From: CAYYYG01 sp964591375
GTDB taxonomy: Bacteria; Patescibacteriota; Microgenomatia; UBA1406; GWC2-37-13
Assembly (NCBI GenBank): GCA_964591375.1
Contig: CAZQAU010000007.1
Span: forward strand, 4,504 to 68,503
Reading direction: 5' to 3'
Length of the DNA stretch: 64,000 nt
In this document: positions 1-7,996 of the stretch, in pieces
How positions within the stretch are numbered: the first letter of the stretch is position 1
Layout: every line of letters begins with the position of its first letter
Program-made: the position numbers and the translations under genes
Notes under the pieces: generated by a model
What the model was told of the DNA's origin: nothing
The model's database searches: none
What the model saw: only the letters and a program-made list of their open reading frames with translations

Positions 1-867
1 TTTATCCTATCTATACTCATTTCGTTTGCTGTATATTCTTTTTTTGGTAAATTGCTTATATATAATTTTTCTTTTTCTCACGGTATTGCGAATGCATTTG
101 GTTTTTTTGTTGCATGGTTTGTTTCAGAGAGTATAATATACATTTTAACGCTGATAATACTTAGTCGGTATTTTGTTGAATCAAGATCAGAACCAATGAA
201 TAAAACACTACGATTTATCCCTGCAACTGTGCATGCTTCTGTTTTATATTTATTTCTTATAAGTCTGATATTTTCGTTACCTGTTCGAGGTACACTTAAA
301 GCGCAAATTCTTGAGTCCAGAACAGGACCTTATTTTATAGGAGTATCACATGCATGGGAACAAACAATTAAAGGTATATTCGGTCAAGCTATTTCAGAAT
401 CCCTTAATTTCATGACTATCAAACCCAGATCGGGAGAGACAGTTGAATTAGGATTTAAAGTACCAGAAAAAAAGTTAGAAAACGATGTTGAAGCCGAGAC
501 AGTGATGCTTAGTTTGGTTAATAAAGAACGATCTCAAAAACATCTAAAAACCCTTGTTGTTGATGAGGGATTGCGAAAGGTGGCAAGGAAGTATGCAAAA
601 CAGATGTTTATAAATGGATTTTTCGCACATGTTTCTAAAGTTGACTCATCTTCCGCATTAGAACGTGTTAGTGGAGATGGTATTATTTTTAATGTAGTGG
701 GGGAAAATCTTGCCTTCGCTCCGGATGTGTATTTAGCTCACCAGGGACTTATGAATTCTGCAGGACATAGAGCTAATATATTGTCTACTGACTATTCTAA
801 CGTTGGTATAGGAGTTATTGATGCAGGTGTATATGGGAAGATGTTTGTTCAAGTATTTACTGATTAA
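1..867 (+). CDS. CvpA-like membrane domain + CAP (SCP/PR-1) domain protein, 5' partial
   Basis: The reading frame is open from base 1, so the gene begins upstream of the window; an in-frame TTG at 52 is unlikely to be the start. The first ~100 residues hold several hydrophobic segments resembling a CvpA-type membrane domain. The last ~120 residues are a CAP/SCP domain: a helix ending NKERS, then GENLA and HRANIL, the signatures of bacterial SCP-like extracellular proteins. Combined CvpA-CAP proteins are known; the CAP part should lie outside the membrane. Its biochemical role is unknown. It converges on the sortase gene with a 4-bp overlap. Confidence 0.8.
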   Translation, partial: FILSILISFAVYSFFGKLLIYNFSFSHGIANAFGFFVAWFVSESIIYILTLIILSRYFVESRSEPMNKTLRFIPATVHASVLYLFLISLIFSLPVRGTLKAQILESRTGPYFIGVSHAWEQTIKGIFGQAISESLNFMTIKPRSGETVELGFKVPEKKLENDVEAETVMLSLVNKERSQKHLKTLVVDEGLRKVARKYAKQMFINGFFAHVSKVDSSSALERVSGDGIIFNVVGENLAFAPDVYLAHQGLMNSAGHRANILSTDYSNVGIGVIDAGVYGKMFVQVFTD

Positions 868-1394
868 TCCTTCAGAAGAGCGACTACCACAAAACGCTGA
901 GAATCTAAAAATCCTGTACAAGTATATAAAGTAATTCTTTTATCCTTTGTCTGATCTAGTATAGATATCTGATCTGGTCTAACTATTGCCGTGGTAGAAA
1001 CTTTAAATGTTTTTATTGAGCCATCCGTGTAATGTATATGAATAGTATTACCGGGTTTAATCTGAGGTAGTCTACCAAGCAAACTTGGCCAGTTATGTCC
1101 ATATAGAATACTATTTCCAATATCTCCCGGGATAGGTGACGTTGTTAAATAAGACACACCGTCTGGAGTTGTTTCCCATTGTCCATCGGTAATTGTCGAT
1201 GGAATAACTGGTAGATGGATATTTAGATTGACTATTTCTAAAGATGAAGGCTTACTAATAGGCTTTATAGTATAGACAGCCTTATTCATTTTATATGATC
1301 TTATTTGAAGTGCTACAGGGCTGTATCGTTGTCTGACTAGTAAGGCACTAATGATTAGAAAAAAGAATCCAATGACAATTAGGATTTTTGCCAT
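864..1394 (-). CDS. sortase (transpeptidase), class E/F-like
   Basis: A 176-aa protein with one N-terminal membrane anchor (residues ~4-20) and a sortase domain. The catalytic triad is visible: His in LYGHN, Cys in TLYTCTG and Arg in SQRFVV. Sortases cleave a C-terminal sorting motif and attach the protein to the cell envelope. It lies 7 bp behind a secreted gene whose tail carries an LAFTG motif, a membrane helix and a basic end, so the two probably form an enzyme-substrate pair transcribed together. Assignment to class E/F rests on the short form and the LAxTG-type partner and is an inference. Confidence 0.88.
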   Translation of the reverse strand: MAKILIVIGFFFLIISALLVRQRYSPVALQIRSYKMNKAVYTIKPISKPSSLEIVNLNIHLPVIPSTITDGQWETTPDGVSYLTTSPIPGDIGNSILYGHNWPSLLGRLPQIKPGNTIHIHYTDGSIKTFKVSTTAIVRPDQISILDQTKDKRITLYTCTGFLDSQRFVVVALLKD

Positions 1395-1401
1395 AGGAAT
1401 T

Positions 1402-2031
1402 TTAAGAATGTTTATTACTTTTTTTGTTTAGATACATTCCGGTCGCGATAAGAAGAATACCAACTATTGCGAAGAAGTATATAGATACAATATTGCCAGT
1501 GAAAGCTAATGCAAGTACTTGTCCGACATTTGCTCCACCAATTCCTGAGTTTGAACTTGAATTAGAACTTGAACTTGAACTAGAACTTGAGGAATTACTA
1601 GAGCTACTTGACGAGCTGCTAGAAGATCCGATACACATATAACTCTCATTTTTTGCTAAATACTGCTCGCTGCTCAATCCCCATTTTGAGCCGTCAGGTA
1701 TTAGACTCCATCCCTGGGATTGAAAATTAGTGATTTCTTCGACAGACATGTTAGGAATTTTCCACCAATTTGTTTGTATGCCATAGCCGCTGGCTGGACA
1801 AAAGCATTGAATTAAGACATCATCAGAAATTACATATACAGAATCACTGCCAGTGTATTCTCTAGAATCTCCAACAATGCCGTGTGTTCCATTATCATAC
1901 TTAACTTTAAGAGTGCCTTGTGGGTTCAAACAAGACGGAAAGTTAGGTGCGTTAGTAGCAAGTACTGGATTCGCAAATATTCCTAAAATAAGTGAGATAA
2001 CAAAAACAGAAATTAAAATTTTATTTTTCAT
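1402..2031 (-). CDS. secreted, Ser-rich, sortase-anchored surface protein
   Basis: 209 aa. Residues 1-25 form a signal peptide ending ANPVLA. A ~110-residue unrecognised extracellular part with five Cys follows. Next is a nearly pure Ser/Asn linker of about 27 residues and a glycine-rich spacer. The end is a cell-wall sorting signal: LAFTG, a ~20-residue hydrophobic helix, then KKSNKHS. The architecture is that of a stalked surface protein. The cognate sortase is the next gene. An AGGA ribosome site lies just before the start. I do not recognise the head domain, so its function is unknown. Confidence 0.8.
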   Translation of the reverse strand: MKNKILISVFVISLILGIFANPVLATNAPNFPSCLNPQGTLKVKYDNGTHGIVGDSREYTGSDSVYVISDDVLIQCFCPASGYGIQTNWWKIPNMSVEEITNFQSQGWSLIPDGSKWGLSSEQYLAKNESYMCIGSSSSSSSSSSNSSSSSSSSSSNSSSNSGIGGANVGQVLALAFTGNIVSIYFFAIVGILLIATGMYLNKKSNKHS

Positions 2032-2059
2032 ATGTGGTCCTGTATTAAATAATTATAGG

Positions 2060-2088
2060 ATTATATCATATATCAACAAATAATTCAA
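2060..2088 (-). promoter_or_regulatory. sigma70-type promoter for surface protein-sortase pair
   Basis: On the minus strand a TTGAAT box (2083-2088) and a perfect TATAAT box (2060-2065) are separated by 17 bp. The start codon is ~29 nt downstream with an AGGA ribosome site. Confidence 0.65.
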
Positions 2089-2207
2089 TTGCGACTCCAA
2101 ATATGGCTAAAACAGCCTGTAGATATGATAAAGAATATTATTATATATAATAAAAATTTGGCGTTTTATGTCCTAGAATAAAGCAGGAGATTGCACTATC
2201 ACTATTT

Positions 2208-3140
2208 TTAAAATATTTTTGTCTGAGAATCGGAGTTGTTCACTTTTTTATCAGGAGATTTTATTTCAGGAGAAATGATGGATTCAGGAAAAAATCTTTT
2301 AAGTAGTCCATTGAATTGAAAATTTACTAAACTATTTTTTAACTCACTTTTAAATGTATCAAATTTATAAGCATCAATAGTATCGGCTACTTTAATATCT
2401 TTTACAATTGTCGCAATTTTTTTGGTAAGTATTAAATTTTCCCGATTGATGCGTATTAATTCTTTCAACTTTTGATCTGGTATTTCTTCGGTTTTACTAA
2501 TAAGATTTTCAATTGTATGATAGCTATCTATAATCTTGGCTGCAGTTTTTGGACCAATTCCTTTTATCCCTTTATAATTATCTGAAGGATCACCAGATAA
2601 TGCTTTATAGTCTGGAATTTGATGAGGTTCTACTAACATCTTTTTTTTAACTTCTTCAGGTGTGTAAATTAGAATTGAAGAGAGACCAATCTTAGGAGAG
2701 ATTACTGAGACATTTTCATCGACAAGTTGCATGATGTCTTTATCACCAGTTAAAATATAAGTTTTCAAGCGGGTGTCTTTAAATTTGGTCACAATACTAC
2801 CAATCACATCATCAGCTTCATATCCATCCATTTCCATCCGAGCGACTCCTGCTTTGTCTAATAGATCACGAACTATAGGAATTTGAATTTTAAAATCTTC
2901 ATTCATTTGGGGTCGTTGAGCCTGATACTCTGTCATTAATTCCTGCCTAAAAGTTTTTTTTGGTGTATCGAAGCAGACAACGAGATAATTCGGACTAAAA
3001 TCGGCGACTACTTTATGAAGCATCATAAAAAAACCATATATCATGTTTGTCGGAGTACCATTTTTACTTGTTAGAGGAGGTAAGGCATGATATGCACGAT
3101 GCATAATCGCATTTCCGTCAATCAACAATAGCGTTTTCAT
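2208..3140 (-). CDS. stand-alone 5'-3' exonuclease (PolA N-terminal-domain family)
   Basis: 310 aa. The PIN-like domain opens with LLLIDGNAIMHRAYHAL and has the acidic metal-binding stretch DGYEADDVIGS and TGDKDIMQLV. A helix-hairpin-helix region follows (LSGDPSDNYKGIKGIGPKTAAKII). This is the RNA-primer removing and flap-cutting nuclease seen at the N-terminus of DNA polymerase I, but no polymerase domain follows. The last ~25 residues are polar and probably disordered. It lies 18 bp behind ftsH and is probably cotranscribed with it. The polymerase part may be encoded elsewhere. Confidence 0.88.
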   Translation of the reverse strand: MKTLLLIDGNAIMHRAYHALPPLTSKNGTPTNMIYGFFMMLHKVVADFSPNYLVVCFDTPKKTFRQELMTEYQAQRPQMNEDFKIQIPIVRDLLDKAGVARMEMDGYEADDVIGSIVTKFKDTRLKTYILTGDKDIMQLVDENVSVISPKIGLSSILIYTPEEVKKKMLVEPHQIPDYKALSGDPSDNYKGIKGIGPKTAAKIIDSYHTIENLISKTEEIPDQKLKELIRINRENLILTKKIATIVKDIKVADTIDAYKFDTFKSELKNSLVNFQFNGLLKRFFPESIISPEIKSPDKKVNNSDSQTKIF

Positions 3141-3158
3141 TCGTACTTCAAAATCTTA

Positions 3159-5030
3159 TTAATCGGTTAAAGCCGGGCGTACTTTTGGGCCAACAATTTT
3201 TTCGAACTCTTCCTGATCAAGGTTTTCCACTTTGAGTAATTGTTCTGCTACTTGATTAAGTGGCTCGCGCTTTTCCTTAATTAAGTTTACAGCATTTGCA
3301 TAACATTCAAAGATTATTTTTTTAGTTTCTGCATCAATTTTAGCCATCCATTCTTGTGATATACCACTTTGTTCATAGTATGATTTTCCCCATTCAGTAA
3401 CATCCATATTAGGTCCAAAGTTTATAGGTCCCAGTTCGCTCATTCCGTATTCAACCACCATAGCGCGTGCTACACGTGTGGCCTGATCGAAATCATTAGC
3501 AGCACCGGTTGTCACTTCTCCAAATACAACTTCTTCCGCAGCGCGTCCTCCCATCATGGCAGAAATTAACTGAAACAAATGAGTTTTTGTTTCATGAATT
3601 TTATCTTTAGCTGGAGGTATTAAAGTGTATCCTAATGCCATTCCACGGGAAACTATTGAAATTCTGTGTACCGGATCTGTATGAGGCATAAAATGTGAAA
3701 CAATAGCATGGCCTGCTTCATGATATGCTGTCAATTTTTTATCGAGATCAGTTTGTAATCGTCTTTTTTCTGGACCAAGTTTCACCTTTGTTGCAGCCTC
3801 TTCGATGTCTTCCATAATAATCTTATCACGACTATTACGGGCAGCCTGGATAGCGGCTTCATTTAACATATTTTCGATATCTGCTCCTGAGAATCCCACT
3901 GTACGTTTGGCTATTTTATCCCAATTTACATCTTCTGCAAATGGTTTACCACGGCCGTGTATCTGGATAATTGCTTTACGACCTTCAATATCTGGATACT
4001 CTACGATGATGCGGCGATCGAAGCGTCCTGGACGAAGTAAAGCCGGATCGAGTAAATCACCACGGTTTGTTGCCGCGATAACGATAACCTGTTCAGAAGG
4101 TGTAAAACCATCCATTTCAACCAGGATTTGATTTAAAGTCTGTTCTCTCTCGTCATGAGAAGGCATTACTCCAACGGAGCGTGCTCTACCAATAGCATCA
4201 ATCTCGTCGATGAATATAATGGCAGGCGCACTTTTCTTGGCTGTACTGAATAAGTCACGTACACGTGCAGCACCAATACCGACTAACATTTCCATAAACT
4301 CGGAACCAGCAATAGAAAAGAATGGAACATTTGCTTCTCCTGCAACTGCTTTTGCCAAGAGTGTTTTTCCCGATCCCGCCGGTCCGATAAGAATTACACC
4401 TTTTGGTGTGCGCGCACCGAGTTTTTTATATTTTTCTGAATTTCTTAAAAAGTCTACAACTTCTTCTAGTTCTTTTTTAGCTTCATCAACTCCGGCTACA
4501 TCAGCAAACGTAATTTTTGAATGATCCTTTGAAAAACGTTTGGCACGTGATTGTCCAAATGAAAAGACCGATTCTTGTGCACCTTTTGCCTGTCGGAATA
4601 AGAATATAAAGAAGGCGACCATCAATATGGTAGGAATTAAATTACTTAAAAAATTAACTAAACCCGCAGATCCTGTTGTGTCTTTTACATTCACTTGTAC
4701 AGTAGAGGGATTAATCTGTGCGTTTTGTAAAGTATCGACAAAACTAGTGGAAGGTTCTTTATAAGTAACTGCCAAGCTTTCGTTTTTATAATAAACCAAT
4801 ATTTTATTATCGATAATATCAAGTTTCTGAACCTTGTTCCCTTTAATATCCTGGATTACGCCGGTTAGTGGTTTTTCGGGAATAACGCGTTTCACTTCAC
4901 TGGAGATTGCATTATATATATACAATATAAAGAGTCCGACAAAGAAAACAATAAAAAGTGTTTTAACATTAAAATTCATACGAAATTCTGCGATTTTTTT
5001 ATCTTTATTATTTTTTTTGATGTTATTCAT
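3159..5030 (-). CDS. ftsH: ATP-dependent zinc metalloprotease FtsH
   Basis: 623 aa from the ATG at 5030. An ATG at 5111 would overlap the divergent gene and add a spurious hydrophobic stretch. The protein has two membrane helices (~22-40 and ~130-150) flanking a small periplasmic-side domain, then an AAA+ module with Walker A GPAGSGKT (~216-223), Walker B IIFIDEID and the arginine-finger region RPGRFDRR. The protease domain has the zinc motif HEAGH (~437-441). It degrades misfolded membrane and cytosolic proteins as a hexamer. A TGC-TACAAT extended -10 ends 6 nt before this ATG, suggesting a leaderless message and supporting this start. Confidence 0.96.
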   Translation of the reverse strand: MNNIKKNNKDKKIAEFRMNFNVKTLFIVFFVGLFILYIYNAISSEVKRVIPEKPLTGVIQDIKGNKVQKLDIIDNKILVYYKNESLAVTYKEPSTSFVDTLQNAQINPSTVQVNVKDTTGSAGLVNFLSNLIPTILMVAFFIFLFRQAKGAQESVFSFGQSRAKRFSKDHSKITFADVAGVDEAKKELEEVVDFLRNSEKYKKLGARTPKGVILIGPAGSGKTLLAKAVAGEANVPFFSIAGSEFMEMLVGIGAARVRDLFSTAKKSAPAIIFIDEIDAIGRARSVGVMPSHDEREQTLNQILVEMDGFTPSEQVIVIAATNRGDLLDPALLRPGRFDRRIIVEYPDIEGRKAIIQIHGRGKPFAEDVNWDKIAKRTVGFSGADIENMLNEAAIQAARNSRDKIIMEDIEEAATKVKLGPEKRRLQTDLDKKLTAYHEAGHAIVSHFMPHTDPVHRISIVSRGMALGYTLIPPAKDKIHETKTHLFQLISAMMGGRAAEEVVFGEVTTGAANDFDQATRVARAMVVEYGMSELGPINFGPNMDVTEWGKSYYEQSGISQEWMAKIDAETKKIIFECYANAVNLIKEKREPLNQVAEQLLKVENLDQEEFEKIVGPKVRPALTD

Positions 5031-5036
5031 AAGGTG

Positions 5037-5060
5037 ATTGTAGCAGATTTTTGGTAAAAT
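5037..5060. promoter_or_regulatory. divergent promoter region ftsH / tsaC-tsaE
   Basis: Minus strand: TGC followed by TACAAT (5037-5042), 6 nt before the ftsH start. Plus strand: TGG followed by TAAAAT (5055-5060), 22 nt before the tsaC-tsaE start, with an AAAGG ribosome site near 5072-5076. Both are extended -10 types with poor -35 boxes. Confidence 0.5.
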
Positions 5061-5082
5061 AGTAAGCGTAAAAAGGCATATT

Positions 5083-6144
5083 ATGAAAATATTAAGTACC
5101 GTATCTAACAAAGAATATCAAACAGAAACTGTAAATATTTTAAAGGCAGGAGGTCTAGTTGTAGCACCTTCCGACACAGTATATGGTTTATTAGTTGATT
5201 CAACCAATGATGAGGCGGTTAGAAAGCTACTTACATTTAAAAATCGTCCGATTGGTAAACCTATTTCTGTTTTTTTGAGCGATTTCAATGCAGTCTCTGA
5301 TTATACGTTGACTCAACCCAATCAGGAAAAGATACTACGTCAGTTCTTACCTGGTCCTTTTACGGTTATTTTACCTTCTAAACATAAGGTATCTAAACTT
5401 CTGGAATCGGAGAGAGGTACATTAGGTGTAAGAGTAATTGATTATAAGCCAATTCAGGATATTGTAAATAAATTTGGTAGACCAGTTACTGCTACATCGG
5501 CTAATATTTCCGGTAAACATCCACATCATTCTTTGTCTGCATTTCTGAATACTTTGTCGGAGCCTAAAAAAAAATTAATTGATTTGGTAATTGACGCCGG
5601 AACGCTACCACGAAATAAACCATCTACAGTGATAGATTTATCAGGTTCTGACATAAAAATTTTGCGTAAAGGTGATATCCTCATTAAAAACGAAGCATCT
5701 TATATTTCGAATTCCTCAGATCAAACAAAAAAAATTGGCGCATATCTTTTTAAAAAATATCAGAATTCCAACTCTTCTAAACCGCTCATATTTATCATAG
5801 AGGGTGATTTAGGTGTTGGAAAAACTATTTTAGTTAAAGGGATAGGTGATGCTTTAAATATTAAAAAAATTATTTCGCCTACTTTTGTTATATATTATGA
5901 ATACCCGATCTCTAATGGCAACTATAAAAATCTGGTACATGCAGATTTATATAATATTTCTGAGGTAGAAGAATTCGATCATTTGGGGCTAGAAAGTTAT
6001 TTAAATGATAAAAATATTATATGTTTTGAATGGGGAGAACGGATGGGGGAGTTTTATAAGAAAATTCGTCCATTGGCAAATATTGTCTATATTAAAATGA
6101 CTCACGAAGACGAAAACACTCGTCACATTAGTATATCCACATAA
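5083..6144 (+). CDS. fused TsaC (Sua5/YrdC) - TsaE protein for tRNA t6A synthesis
   Basis: 353 aa in two parts. Residues ~1-205 are a YrdC/Sua5 domain (PSDTVYGL, KNRPIGKP, LGVRV, TATSANISG) that makes threonylcarbamoyl-AMP from threonine, bicarbonate and ATP. Residues ~215-353 are a TsaE/YjeE P-loop domain: Walker A GDLGVGKT at 241-248, SPTF, HADLYN and FEWGER. TsaE is the ATPase that resets the TsaD-TsaB complex. The order TsaC-TsaE followed one base later by tsaD puts three t6A activities in two genes. No TsaB is seen in the window. Fusion is direct from the uninterrupted frame. Confidence 0.92.
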   Translation: MKILSTVSNKEYQTETVNILKAGGLVVAPSDTVYGLLVDSTNDEAVRKLLTFKNRPIGKPISVFLSDFNAVSDYTLTQPNQEKILRQFLPGPFTVILPSKHKVSKLLESERGTLGVRVIDYKPIQDIVNKFGRPVTATSANISGKHPHHSLSAFLNTLSEPKKKLIDLVIDAGTLPRNKPSTVIDLSGSDIKILRKGDILIKNEASYISNSSDQTKKIGAYLFKKYQNSNSSKPLIFIIEGDLGVGKTILVKGIGDALNIKKIISPTFVIYYEYPISNGNYKNLVHADLYNISEVEEFDHLGLESYLNDKNIICFEWGERMGEFYKKIRPLANIVYIKMTHEDENTRHISIST

Positions 6145-6145
6145 T

Positions 6146-7195
6146 ATGTTAATTCTTGCAATCGATACATCATGTGATGAAACCGCAGTCGCAATAACTT
6201 CTGGTAGACAAGTTTTATCACATGTAGAATATACGCAGATTCAGATCCATACTGCTTGGGGTGGAGTGGTCCCTTCATTGGCAAAACGAGCTCATGAAGA
6301 GAGGATTGACTACGTTATAGAAAAGGCTTTAAAAAAGGCTAGAAAACAAATTACAGATATTGATTATATAGCCGTTACATATGGTCCTGGGTTAGCTATC
6401 GCTTTGGAGGTAGGCATCTTAAAAGCACAGGAAATTGCACGAAAATATAATAAACCAATCATTCCAGTCAATCATATGGAGGGGCATATATATTCTTCAT
6501 TTGTACAAAACAGTAAAGGAAATCCTAATTTTGAGTTTGCATTTCCATATATAGGTGTATTAGTTTCAGGAGGTCATACAGAGCTTATATTATGGAAAGA
6601 TCATTTATCATATGAAATCATAGGCGAAACTGTTGATGACGCTGCCGGGGAAGCACTAGATAAAGCAGGGAAAATGCTTAAATTAGGTTATCCGGGAGGT
6701 CCGGTTTTGGAAAGATTGGCAGAAAAAGCGGGTAATTCAGACTATTACAAGTTTCCTCGACCCATGCTTCGTTCACAAGATTTAAACTTCTCGTTTTCCG
6801 GGTTAAAAACAGCATTTTTATATTGTATAAAAAAAATGAACGAAGATGAGATTGTGGAGAGTATGGATAATTTATCTAGCTCATTTCAAGAAGCTGTATT
6901 TGCAACATTGATTAAAAAATTAGAACTAGCAATAAAGCAGTACAAAATAGTTCGATTAGTTACGGGAGGTGGTGTGGTTATTAATAAAAGATTTAGATAT
7001 CTTATTCGACATCTTGTTCAAAAATACGACGGTACAGTATTATTTCCATCATTTAAGTATCTCACTTCCGACAACGCCAGTATGATCGGAGTTGCTGCGT
7101 ATTACAAATTACAAAAAAATATTATTGTACGCAGCACAGATCAGTTGCAGCGTGTGCCGAGGTTGTCGCTTGAAAATCCATATATTATCGACTAA
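6146..7195 (+). CDS. tsaD: tRNA N6-adenosine threonylcarbamoyltransferase TsaD
   Basis: 349 aa of the Kae1/TsaD ASKHA-fold family: LAIDTSCDETAVA at the start, the metal-binding HMEGH motif (VNHMEGHIYSSF), VSGGHTELI, and the nucleotide-binding VTGGGVVINKRFR. It transfers the threonylcarbamoyl group from TC-AMP to A37 of ANN-decoding tRNAs. It begins one base after the TsaC-TsaE stop codon, so the two are almost certainly translated from one message and work in the same pathway. Confidence 0.96.
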   Translation: MLILAIDTSCDETAVAITSGRQVLSHVEYTQIQIHTAWGGVVPSLAKRAHEERIDYVIEKALKKARKQITDIDYIAVTYGPGLAIALEVGILKAQEIARKYNKPIIPVNHMEGHIYSSFVQNSKGNPNFEFAFPYIGVLVSGGHTELILWKDHLSYEIIGETVDDAAGEALDKAGKMLKLGYPGGPVLERLAEKAGNSDYYKFPRPMLRSQDLNFSFSGLKTAFLYCIKKMNEDEIVESMDNLSSSFQEAVFATLIKKLELAIKQYKIVRLVTGGGVVINKRFRYLIRHLVQKYDGTVLFPSFKYLTSDNASMIGVAAYYKLQKNIIVRSTDQLQRVPRLSLENPYIID

Positions 7196-7227
7196 ACTGT
7201 TAGGAATTAAAACTAGTCAAAAACATT

Positions 7228-7944
7228 ATGATAACTCTCCAATCATTATCAGCATCAATAGGAAATAAACAGATTTTAAAAGATATTAATTATGAATTTG
7301 AAGCCGGGAAAATTTACGCTGTCATGGGACCAAATGGATCTGGGAAATCTACTCTTGCATATGCGTTAATGGGCCATCCAGGATATGTGATAGATTCTAA
7401 ATCGCAAATTTTGTTTGAAGGTGAAGCTATTCAGGAGTTAAAACCAGAAGAACGATCTGAAAAGGGTGTCTTTTTATCTTTTCAGACACCCATGTCATTA
7501 TCTGGTGTTAAAGTGTATCAAATGCTTCAACTGGCGTTGCAAGGTAAAAAAGATCCCCTCGCCATTCGTAATGAGGTAAAAAAAATAGCTAAAGAACTTG
7601 ATATAAAAGAAGAATTGTTAAATAGATCACTTAATGAAGGAGCATCGGGTGGGGAAAAAAAGAAAATGGAAGTTTTACAAGCAGCCGTCTTAGATAAAAA
7701 ATTTTTGATTTTTGATGAAGTTGATACAGGAGTTGATGTAGACTCATTAAAGTCTATAGCAAATTTTTTACATAAGAATAAACAGGGTAAGACTTATGTA
7801 ATTATCACTCATTACAATCGAATATTACATTATCTAAAACCTGACAAAGTTTTGGTTATAGCCGAAGGTAAGCTTAAAAAAGTAGGCGATCATACTTTAG
7901 CCGAAGATATTGAAAAAAATGGCTATAATATAATCACAAAGTAA
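7228..7944 (+). CDS. sufC: Fe-S cluster assembly ATPase SufC
   Basis: 238 aa ABC-type ATPase with Walker A GPNGSGKST, signature region GASGGEKKKMEVLQA and Walker B FLIFDEVDTGVDV; the Asp-rich DTGVDVDSL stretch is typical of SufC rather than a transporter ATPase. There is no membrane partner nearby; instead sufB, sufD, sufS and sufU follow. It drives the SufBCD scaffold complex that builds Fe-S clusters in the cytosol. First gene of the suf operon; no clear promoter in the 32 bp upstream, so readthrough from tsaD is possible. Confidence 0.96.
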   Translation: MITLQSLSASIGNKQILKDINYEFEAGKIYAVMGPNGSGKSTLAYALMGHPGYVIDSKSQILFEGEAIQELKPEERSEKGVFLSFQTPMSLSGVKVYQMLQLALQGKKDPLAIRNEVKKIAKELDIKEELLNRSLNEGASGGEKKKMEVLQAAVLDKKFLIFDEVDTGVDVDSLKSIANFLHKNKQGKTYVIITHYNRILHYLKPDKVLVIAEGKLKKVGDHTLAEDIEKNGYNIITK

Positions 7945-7996
7945 AGCATCTCAGCTTCGTTATTTTATTAAGATATTAATTTTCCCTTTATATATC

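Noticed and set aside
1424..1642. Plus-strand ORF with a Leu-Glu repeat
   Set aside because: It is the antisense of the poly-serine stalk of the surface protein, a low-complexity artefact.
2104..2116. GGCT-AAAAC-AGCC hairpin as terminator of the exonuclease gene
   Set aside because: The 4-bp stem is too short and no proper U-run follows on the minus strand.
5031..5111. FtsH start at 5111 with an extra hydrophobic N-terminus
   Set aside because: It overlaps the start of the divergent TsaC-TsaE gene and its promoter; the -10 placement supports 5030.
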